Both the position numbers and the translations under genes were made by a program. A stretch of 64,000 bases of DNA from CALLPQ01 sp038531745 (GTDB lineage Bacteria > Pseudomonadota > Alphaproteobacteria > Caulobacterales > Parvularculaceae): the NCBI GenBank assembly GCA_038531745.1, contig JBCBBJ010000005.1, forward strand, positions 1 to 64,000. The letters run 5' to 3'. How positions within the stretch are numbered: position 1 is the first letter of the stretch; each line of letters starts with the position of its first letter. A model generated the notes under the pieces. It saw only the letters and a program-made list of their open reading frames with translations. It was not told the origin of the DNA and did no database searches. This document shows, one piece after another, positions 51,999 to 59,338 of this stretch.

Positions 51999-54176
51999 AT
52001 GACCAAATCATCCAGTGCCGTGGCACTTTTAGGCGCCGGTTATATCGCCAATTGGCACGCTGATGCCCTGAAACGCGTAAAGGGCGCGCAGGTGAGCGCG
52101 GTATGCGATCTGTCGCAATCGGCGGCGCAAACGCTTGCCGATACTCTGGGAGTAAAGGCCTACACAAGCCTTGATGATCTTCTTGCACATGATCCGTGTA
52201 CGGCAATCCATGTGCTGACCCCGCCCCATGCGCACACTGCCCCGGTAAAACAGATCATTGAGGCGGGCCGCCATTGCTTTGTGGAAAAACCATTTTGCCT
52301 GTCATCGGAAGAGGGCGAAATGCTCAGCGCTCTTGCCGAAAGCAAAGGGGTTAAACTCGGTATCAACCATAATTTCATGATGCTGCCCGGCTATGAAAAA
52401 ATGCGCCGCGATATCAAGAGCGGCAAAATCGGGATGCTGGACAGTGTACAAATCAATTGGCGCTTTCCACTGGCGCCATTACGTGCTGGCCCGTTCGGCT
52501 TGTGGATGCTGCGCCAGCCGGAAAACCTGCTCTACGAAATCGGCGTGCATGCCTTTGCCTTTGTTGCTGATCTTTTTGAGGAGCTTGAGGCGATCAGTGT
52601 ACGGTTGCGCCATCCCATCACGATCCCCGGTGACATTACCCATTTTCAGGGCTGGACCATCACCGGCGATGCGGGCGCTACGCAAATCAATGTGGATCTC
52701 TCCCTGATTGAGGGGCATGACGACCGGTCGGTCACAATCCGGGGTACCGGCGCGCTTGCCAAATATGATTTTGCTGAAGACAGCTATGTGATCGAAACCG
52801 CGCCCATGCAGGATATTGTGACGGGGCCCCTGGCGCTACAGGCCGGACAAGCGGCACAAGCCACCAAAACCGGCCTCGTCAATGCCGCGCGCCAGCTCAC
52901 GAGCCTGAACACGCTGGCCCCGTTTGGCTTAAGCCTGACAAAATCCTGCGCCGCATTTTACCAATCCATCCACGACAATACCGCCATGGACGACCGGCTG
53001 AGCCCGGACCACGCCATCACCACATTAAAGCATCTTGAAGATGTGCTGGATGTGGCACGGCCAAAGCTTGATGCGGCCCAGGCAAAACCGGCCAGCACCC
53101 CAGTGGCCGCGCGCCAACCCTCGACCTCGATAACCACGCCAACTGTCCTCGTTATTGGCGGCACCGGTTTTATTGGCCGCGCGCTTTGCCATGCCCTTGC
53201 TGACCAAGGCCACAGTGTACGGATCTTTACCCGCGGGCGTCTGACTGGATTTGACCGGCCCGATGGCTTAATTACCGGCTATACCGGCGATTTGAAATCT
53301 GAGGAGGCCATGCTCGACGCCCTGACCGGCATTGAGACCGTTTTTCACCTCGCCAAAGCAACGGAAAGCACCTGGGAAGGATATCTCGCCAATGATGTGG
53401 GCGTCACCCGCCATATCGGCCAATGCTGTTTGAAAGCGGGTGTCAAACGGCTTGTCTATACCGGGACAATTGCCAGCTATGATGCGTCCGATATTGAAAG
53501 CGTGATCACCGAGGACACGCCGTTTGATCAGAACCTTGATGAGCGCGATCTTTACGCCCGATCCAAAGCCCGGTGCGAAGAGGCCCTGTTAACCCTGCAC
53601 CGGGAGGATGGCTTGCCGCTGGTGATCGTCCGTCCCGGGATCGTTATTGGCAAGGGTGGGCCCTTACAACATTGGGGCATTGCCATGTGGCGCGGGGCCA
53701 ATGCGTGTAAAATGTGGGGGAACGGGCGCAACCATTTGCCTTTTGTTCTTGTGGATGATGTTGCCGACGGCCTCGTCAGCGCCATGACAACACCAGACAT
53801 TGAAGGCCAGTCTTTCAATCTGATCGGTGACCCGATGCTTTCAGCGCGTGATTATTTTGATGAAATCTCCACGGCCTATGGCGTGACAATGAATAATCAG
53901 GCCGTGCCCACCTGGCGGTTTTTTGGTGTTGATCTGGGTAAATACTATCTCAAACGATATGTGGCAGGAAAGAAATCGATCACCCGGCCAACCCTGCGCG
54001 ATTGGCAAACCCGTGAGCAGAATGCCCGCTATGACAATCGCCGGGCCAAAAAAGTCCTGGGCTGGACACCGGAGCCCGACCGCGACCGTTTTATCGAACG
54101 CGGCATCAGCGATATTGCGCTGTTCGGCGTGGAGCGCGCCGCCATGGTTGCCCCAAAGATGAAGGTAGCGGGGTAA
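51999..54176 (+). CDS. Fusion of Gfo/Idh/MocA oxidoreductase and SDR epimerase/dehydratase
   Basis: 725 residues. About 1-350 is a Gfo/Idh/MocA-type NAD(P) oxidoreductase (VALLGAGYIANWHADALK, HCFVEKPFCLS with the EKP Lys, LGINHNFMM). About 382-725 is an extended SDR (VLVIGGTGFIGRALCHAL; FHLAKA; Tyr and Lys in DLYARSKARCEEALL). The joining segment (about 355-380) is Ala/Pro/Thr-rich. Both domain types act on nucleotide sugars, so this may be a two-step sugar-modifying enzyme for a surface polymer. No frameshift and no second start at the junction, so it is a true single polypeptide. GAAAGGA precedes the ATG. Confidence 0.9.
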   Translation: MTKSSSAVALLGAGYIANWHADALKRVKGAQVSAVCDLSQSAAQTLADTLGVKAYTSLDDLLAHDPCTAIHVLTPPHAHTAPVKQIIEAGRHCFVEKPFCLSSEEGEMLSALAESKGVKLGINHNFMMLPGYEKMRRDIKSGKIGMLDSVQINWRFPLAPLRAGPFGLWMLRQPENLLYEIGVHAFAFVADLFEELEAISVRLRHPITIPGDITHFQGWTITGDAGATQINVDLSLIEGHDDRSVTIRGTGALAKYDFAEDSYVIETAPMQDIVTGPLALQAGQAAQATKTGLVNAARQLTSLNTLAPFGLSLTKSCAAFYQSIHDNTAMDDRLSPDHAITTLKHLEDVLDVARPKLDAAQAKPASTPVAARQPSTSITTPTVLVIGGTGFIGRALCHALADQGHSVRIFTRGRLTGFDRPDGLITGYTGDLKSEEAMLDALTGIETVFHLAKATESTWEGYLANDVGVTRHIGQCCLKAGVKRLVYTGTIASYDASDIESVITEDTPFDQNLDERDLYARSKARCEEALLTLHREDGLPLVIVRPGIVIGKGGPLQHWGIAMWRGANACKMWGNGRNHLPFVLVDDVADGLVSAMTTPDIEGQSFNLIGDPMLSARDYFDEISTAYGVTMNNQAVPTWRFFGVDLGKYYLKRYVAGKKSITRPTLRDWQTREQNARYDNRRAKKVLGWTPEPDRDRFIERGISDIALFGVERAAMVAPKMKVAG

Positions 54177-54264
54177 ACCGGAAGGGGGGTGCGACCACCG
54201 TGCCCTCTTGCTCCGCCGGCCCGCTCCCTTGTCTAACCGGGCCCCGTGGCTTACCTCTGCCGTC

Positions 54265-55446
54265 ATGCAGCAGCTTGAACCCATATCCCTCACCCAAGAC
54301 CTGATCCGCTGTCCGTCGGTGACCCCGGCGGAGGGGGGTGCACTTGACCTGTTGGAGCGGGTGTTGAGCGATCTTGGGTTTGATGTGTCGCGTGTCCTGT
54401 TCGAGGCGCCGGATACGCCGCCGGTGGAAAACCTTTATGCGCGTCTGGGCACCCTGGGCCCGAATTTCTGTTTCGCCGGGCACACCGATGTTGTGCCCGT
54501 GGGGCGGCGGGAGCGTTGGTCACGGGACCCGTTTGCGGCCACCATCGAAGATGGCGTTTTGCTGGGCCGGGGCGCCGCCGATATGAAAGGGGCCATCGCA
54601 GCCTTTATCTGTGCGGCGCAGGATTATCTGGTTGCCCCCACGGACAACCCTACGACCGGATCAATCAGCCTGCTGATTACTGGCGATGAAGAAGGTCCGG
54701 CCATCAACGGCACCCGCAAGATGCTCGACTGGCTAAAAGGCCGGGGACAAACCATTGACCATTGCCTTGTGGGTGAGCCAACCAACCCCGAGACCTTGGG
54801 CGAGATGATCAAGGTGGGACGACGCGGCAGTATCAATGCCTGGCTGACGATCACAGGGAAGCAAGGGCATGTTGCCTATCCCCACCGCGCGCAAAATCCA
54901 CTGCACGCGGTACCGGCCTATCTTGACGCCCTGACCGGCGAACCCCTGGATGATGGCTATGCGCGGTTTGACCCCTCCAGCTTACAAATTACCGAGATTG
55001 AAACCGATAACCCCGCCCACAATGTGATCCCGGAGGATGTGCGCATCCGGCTGAATGTGCGCTTTAACCCCAATTGGACCGGAAAAGACGTGGACGGATG
55101 GATCCGCCGCAAATGCGAGCATGCCGCCAACCAAACCGGTCTTGCCTTTACCCTTGAAAGCACCATCTCCGGGGAGGCTTTTCTGACAACCGATGATGAT
55201 TTTATTCAGGTCCTCAGTGATAGCGTTACCGCAAAGACGGGGCGCACGCCGCAATTGTCAACAACGGGTGGCACCTCCGATGCGCGGTTTATTCAGCGCG
55301 ATGCTCCGGTGGCGGAATTTGGCCTGGTGGGTGCAACCATGCACCAGATTGATGAACGGGTCGGCGTCAGTGATATCGAAACCCTAAAGGATATTTATCA
55401 GGATATTCTTACCCGCTATTTCTACCAATATGGCCGACACGGATGA
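54265..55446 (+). CDS. dapE: Succinyl-diaminopimelate desuccinylase
   Basis: 393 residues from the ATG at 54265 (open to 54208). M20 family; it makes LL-diaminopimelate for lysine and peptidoglycan. Metal and catalytic residues: FAGHTDVVPVG (His, Asp), GRGAADMKG (Asp), GDEEGPA (Glu pair), VGEPT (Glu) and GATMHQIDE (His). Length is typical. The stop overlaps the next start as ATGA. Confidence 0.97.
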   Translation: MQQLEPISLTQDLIRCPSVTPAEGGALDLLERVLSDLGFDVSRVLFEAPDTPPVENLYARLGTLGPNFCFAGHTDVVPVGRRERWSRDPFAATIEDGVLLGRGAADMKGAIAAFICAAQDYLVAPTDNPTTGSISLLITGDEEGPAINGTRKMLDWLKGRGQTIDHCLVGEPTNPETLGEMIKVGRRGSINAWLTITGKQGHVAYPHRAQNPLHAVPAYLDALTGEPLDDGYARFDPSSLQITEIETDNPAHNVIPEDVRIRLNVRFNPNWTGKDVDGWIRRKCEHAANQTGLAFTLESTISGEAFLTTDDDFIQVLSDSVTAKTGRTPQLSTTGGTSDARFIQRDAPVAEFGLVGATMHQIDERVGVSDIETLKDIYQDILTRYFYQYGRHG

Positions 55447-56102
55447 TATCAGTCCCGTATTTTCTGCAACAATTGCGCGGCTTTTGGGGGATGGCCTTTA
55501 ACCAACCCGACTGGCGGGGTCGGATTGGTCTGGGGCCAGAGGATGTTGTTGCCTCTTTTTACACGCTTTTGCCCACTATGGCGGTGATTGTGGTGGGCGC
55601 GCTGATCGAACCGCGTTTGATTAACACGGTCATCAGTGACCCGGCATTGACGGAGGCTGTGGACGCCTATGGCTTGGGCACCTGGCAACCCGCGCCCATG
55701 GCCGCCCGGCTTCTTATCGCCATACTGGCTTTCGGGATTACCTGGTCCTTAACCCTTGGAATGCTGATCAGGATTTCTCGCCGACTGGAGGGGGAGGCGG
55801 CCATGGGCACCATGATTATCGGCTATAACTGGCTGCAATTTTACATGCGGGCCCTTGCCGTTTTGCCGCTAATCGTTTTTTTGCTGACCGATAGCGCAAA
55901 GATCATGAGCTTTCTTGCCTTGCCCTGCTTTGCGCTGAGCATCAGCTTGCTTTGGGGCATGTTGCGCCGCGCCCTGCCCCAAACGGAATGGACCGTGATT
56001 GTGGGTATTATCATCTGCATGGGGATTGTTATCCTGATCGCCAGCTTTCTGGCGGCCATGATAGGCGCTTTATTCTATACCCCCACACCGCGGGCCGTAT
56101 AG
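55443..56102 (+). CDS. Polytopic membrane protein, unknown
   Basis: 219 residues with about five membrane helices (about 40-60, 88-110, 133-150, 155-172, 188-212). It is translationally coupled to dapE by the 4-bp overlap. The pattern of short loops and a late Gly/Ile-rich helix resembles Yip1-like small membrane proteins, but I see no diagnostic motif. Function unknown. Confidence 0.75.
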   Translation: MISVPYFLQQLRGFWGMAFNQPDWRGRIGLGPEDVVASFYTLLPTMAVIVVGALIEPRLINTVISDPALTEAVDAYGLGTWQPAPMAARLLIAILAFGITWSLTLGMLIRISRRLEGEAAMGTMIIGYNWLQFYMRALAVLPLIVFLLTDSAKIMSFLALPCFALSISLLWGMLRRALPQTEWTVIVGIIICMGIVILIASFLAAMIGALFYTPTPRAV

Positions 56103-56114
56103 CGGCGCAAATCG

Positions 56115-56855
56115 TTATGGGTAATCAGCCCTCACAAAATAGAGGCCATCTGGCGGCGCAACCGGGCCGCACCGTGCGCGGTCACGCGCCTTTAACGCGG
56201 CCTCAAAATCCGCCGGTGACCAGCGCCCCCGGCCCACCATCACAAGCGAGCCCGCCATGGACCGAACCTGATGGTGCAGGAACGACCGGGCGTGACAGGT
56301 GATTTCAACGCGTTCACCGCACCGCGTCACGGCTATGGCGTTGAGGGTTTTCACCGGGCTTTCGGCCTGGCATTGGCTTGCGCGAAAGGTTGTAAAATCA
56401 TGCTGACCCACCAGTGATTGCGCCGCCTGGTGCATCAATGGCGCATCCAGCGGACCGATCACATGCCAGGCGCGGCGCCGGGCCAGCGCCGCCGGGGCCC
56501 GCCGGTTGAGGATCGCATAGCGATAATGGCGCCCGGTACAGCGGAACCGCGCATGGAAATCCGCCGCCACCACGCTGGCATCAAGGATGACGATGGGCGC
56601 ATCACCCAGGTGAAAATTCAGTCCGTCACGTACCTGATCGGCGCGCACGGGCTTTTCAATATCCACATGGGCAACCATACCCAATGCGTGCACCCCGGCA
56701 TCGGTTCGCCCGGCCGCGGCCAGGGTCACCGTTTCCCCGCAAAACCGCGCCACCGCCAACTCCACACAGGCCTGGACCGACGGGGCGTTCTTTTGGCGTT
56801 GCCACCCGGCATAAGGCGTGCCATCAAATTCGATCAACAGCTTGTAACGGGTCAT
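56115..56855 (-). CDS. truA: tRNA pseudouridine synthase A
   Basis: 246 residues. It modifies U38-40 in the anticodon arm. GRTDAGVHALGMVAHVD holds the catalytic Asp. FDGTPYAGWQRQ at the N-terminus and FLHHQVRSMAGSLVMVGRGRW at the C-terminus are typical. It is convergent with the membrane protein gene, 12 bp apart. In many relatives it is directly linked to fmt and def; here lepB lies between on the other strand. Confidence 0.97.
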   Translation of the reverse strand: MTRYKLLIEFDGTPYAGWQRQKNAPSVQACVELAVARFCGETVTLAAAGRTDAGVHALGMVAHVDIEKPVRADQVRDGLNFHLGDAPIVILDASVVAADFHARFRCTGRHYRYAILNRRAPAALARRRAWHVIGPLDAPLMHQAAQSLVGQHDFTTFRASQCQAESPVKTLNAIAVTRCGERVEITCHARSFLHHQVRSMAGSLVMVGRGRWSPADFEAALKARDRARCGPVAPPDGLYFVRADYP

Positions 56856-56912
56856 GGGGGGCCTATTTCAACCGGGACGCGGGAGTGGCTGGGGTAGCGA
56901 AAGGGCAGATGG

Positions 56913-57680
56913 ATGACAACTGACGCACAAACAGAGCCAGAAACCATGTCGCTCTGGGAAACCATAAAGGCGGAAATTCCGTTTTTGCTGATGATTGTCG
57001 CGGCAATCTTTGTGTTCCGCGGGCTGATTTATAATATGAATTATATCCCCAGTGAGAGCATGCAGCCCACCCTAGAGGTTGGTGACCGCATTCTGGTGAA
57101 CAAATTTGCCTATGGCTATTCGGGGCATTCAATCCTGTTTTCGGTCGTGCCCACCCTGCCCGGCAAATATGGGCGCCTGTTTGGCAGCTTGCCGGCACGC
57201 GGCGACGTGGTCACCTTCAAGCATCCGCGCTCCGGCACGATCTATATCAAACGCGTTGTTGGTCTGCCGGGGGATAAAATCGAATATCGCAGCGGCAAGC
57301 TCTATATCAATGACACGCTGAAACCGCGCGAGAAAATCGATGATGTTACCTATCGCCAGCATAAAAGCGGCATCCGTAAAGCTGTTCAGTACAGGGAACA
57401 TATTACCGAAGACAAAGCCATTGAGATTTTTGAGTTTAGCGACTTTGCCAATCTCGATGATGCGGGGCCCTTTATTGTACCCGCGGACAATGTGTTTGTG
57501 CTGGGGGATAACCGCGATAATTCAGCAGACAGCCGCGACCCAACGATCAAAGGTGTGGGGTTTTTACCCGTGGAGCGCATTCTTGGCCGCACGGAACGGG
57601 TGATTTATTCAACCTATCGCTGCAAAAAAGAAAAAGACCTGCGCTGTGCCAAACGGTCATTTTTTATGCCGGTGAAATAG
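56913..57680 (+). CDS. lepB: Signal peptidase I
   Basis: 255 residues. It cleaves Sec signal peptides at the outer face of the inner membrane. One N-terminal membrane anchor (about 20-43), then PSESMQPTLEVGDRILVNKF with the nucleophile Ser, GDVVTFKHP, IYIKRVVGLPGDKIEY with the general-base Lys, and LGDNRDNSADSRD. Its 3' end overlaps that of fmt by 17 bp in convergent orientation. Confidence 0.97.
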   Translation: MTTDAQTEPETMSLWETIKAEIPFLLMIVAAIFVFRGLIYNMNYIPSESMQPTLEVGDRILVNKFAYGYSGHSILFSVVPTLPGKYGRLFGSLPARGDVVTFKHPRSGTIYIKRVVGLPGDKIEYRSGKLYINDTLKPREKIDDVTYRQHKSGIRKAVQYREHITEDKAIEIFEFSDFANLDDAGPFIVPADNVFVLGDNRDNSADSRDPTIKGVGFLPVERILGRTERVIYSTYRCKKEKDLRCAKRSFFMPVK

Positions 57681-58629
57681 ACGCGCTCTGGAGCACGGTT
57701 CCCTCCGCAATTGTGAGGCCTCGCAGAAACTCTGCGGCCTGTTGCTGGGCGCGGCCGGGGCGTTGCAACCGTTCCAACGCGATCACACCGTCCCGGCACT
57801 GAACAATAAGCTTATCGCCGTCTGCTTTGATTGCCCCCGGCGGGCCAAATGCCGCCCCGCCCGGCACCACTGCGCTAAACAGGCATTTGATCCGCAAATC
57901 CTTCCCCGCCGATTGCGCCAGCATGAACCACGCGCCGGGGTTGGGTGATAACCCCCTGATATGGCAATCCACATGGCGGACCGGTTGGTCCCAATCAATC
58001 TGCGCCTCAGCGGCATCAATCTTGTGGGCATAACACACACCGTCCGCCAACTGCGGGGTGGCGTTGAGCGACCCGCGGGCCAGCGCCGCGAGCGCCCGCG
58101 GGGCCAGTTGCGCCCCGATATGGGAAAGCCGCCCCTCCAACGTGCCCATTGTGTCGCTGTCAGTGATGGCGGTTGTCTCCGATAACAAGATAGGACCGGT
58201 ATCAAGACCAACTTCCATTTGCATCACCTGAACACCGGTTTCCCGGTCACCAGCCATAATGGCCCGGTGGATTGGCGCTGCGCCGCGCCATCGCGGTAAA
58301 AGCGACGCATGCAGATTAAGACATCCAAACCGCGGTGCGCCAAGGATCGCTTTGGGCAGGATGAGGCCGTAAGCAACAACGATCGCCACATCGAGATCAA
58401 GCGCGGCGAACGCGTCGCGGTCAGCGTGGTCCTTAAAATTCAGCGGGGTACGCACGGTGAGCCCCAGCGCCGCAGCCTGATCATGCACCGGCGTGTTCCG
58501 CTGTTTTTTACCGCGTCCGGCCCGGCGGGGTGGCTGGGTGTAAACGCACACAACTTCATGGCCATTGGCCACAAGCTCCCCCAATACGGGAACAGAAAAG
58601 GCAGGCGTGCCCATAAAGGCCAGTCGCAT
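57664..58629 (-). CDS. fmt: Methionyl-tRNA formyltransferase
   Basis: 321 residues from the ATG at 58629 (AAGGA with good spacing; an ATG two codons earlier is too close to it). It formylates initiator Met-tRNA. Signatures: LAFMGTPAFSVPVL, VAYGLILPKAIL and LNLHASLLPRWRGAAPIHRA with the catalytic Asn-His region. It follows def by 40 bp in a classical def-fmt operon. Confidence 0.97.
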   Translation of the reverse strand: MRLAFMGTPAFSVPVLGELVANGHEVVCVYTQPPRRAGRGKKQRNTPVHDQAAALGLTVRTPLNFKDHADRDAFAALDLDVAIVVAYGLILPKAILGAPRFGCLNLHASLLPRWRGAAPIHRAIMAGDRETGVQVMQMEVGLDTGPILLSETTAITDSDTMGTLEGRLSHIGAQLAPRALAALARGSLNATPQLADGVCYAHKIDAAEAQIDWDQPVRHVDCHIRGLSPNPGAWFMLAQSAGKDLRIKCLFSAVVPGGAAFGPPGAIKADGDKLIVQCRDGVIALERLQRPGRAQQQAAEFLRGLTIAEGTVLQSASISPA

Positions 58630-58669
58630 CACCATGATCCTTTTTGATTGAGCGGGAGGGGGTGAGCCC

Positions 58670-59188
58670 CTAAGCGGGCTCAGCCAGCCGCTGGTCTTTT
58701 TTGATCTTTTTCAGGATGCGCTCGCGTTTCAGTCGCGACAGATGATCGATAAAAAGAACCCCTTCCAAATGGTCCATCTCATGCTGGATACAGGTGGCCA
58801 GCAACCCGTCTGCGTCAATTTCCTGAGGCGTGCCGTCATAATCGAGATAGCGCACCCGGCAGGTGGCGGGCCTCTCGACGCTTTCAAAATATTCCGGCAC
58901 CGACAGGCAACCTTCTTCATAAGTGGCAAGCGTGCGCGCTGGCTCGAGGATCTGTGGATTGACGAAATAGCGGGGCGCCGGCGGCTCTCCCTCCCCGGCG
59001 AGATCCATGACGATCACCCGCAAGGGCACGCCCACCTGAATGGCAGCTAGGCCGATCCCGGGCGCCGCATACATCGTCTCCAGCATATCATCCATCAGTG
59101 CGCGCACCGTATCATCGACGGTTTCCACCGGTTTGGAGACTTGGCGCAGGCGGGGATCGGGGGCAGTGAGGATTGGTCTAATCGGCAT
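58670..59188 (-). CDS. def: Peptide deformylase
   Basis: 172 residues from the ATG at 59188, the usual length (the open frame runs to 59413 but the extra part is low in plausibility). It removes the N-formyl group from new proteins. Three motifs: GIGLAAIQVG, EGCLSVP (metal Cys), HEMDHLEG (two metal His and the catalytic Glu). The C-terminal basic extension is normal for the class. First gene of def-fmt, divergent from the large coiled-coil gene. Confidence 0.97.
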   Translation of the reverse strand: MPIRPILTAPDPRLRQVSKPVETVDDTVRALMDDMLETMYAAPGIGLAAIQVGVPLRVIVMDLAGEGEPPAPRYFVNPQILEPARTLATYEEGCLSVPEYFESVERPATCRVRYLDYDGTPQEIDADGLLATCIQHEMDHLEGVLFIDHLSRLKRERILKKIKKDQRLAEPA

Positions 59189-59338
59189 AAGACTTGAATT
59201 ATGAAGGCAAAATCGGGACGTCAAGGGCCGTTCGCGCCCTTTCGAGGCCACGGTTTTTGAGATAGTGTCATCTTGGGCCCACGAATGTGGGAAATGGGTG
59301 TGGAAAATCGGCGGCAACACGCCGCGAGGGCGGGTAGA

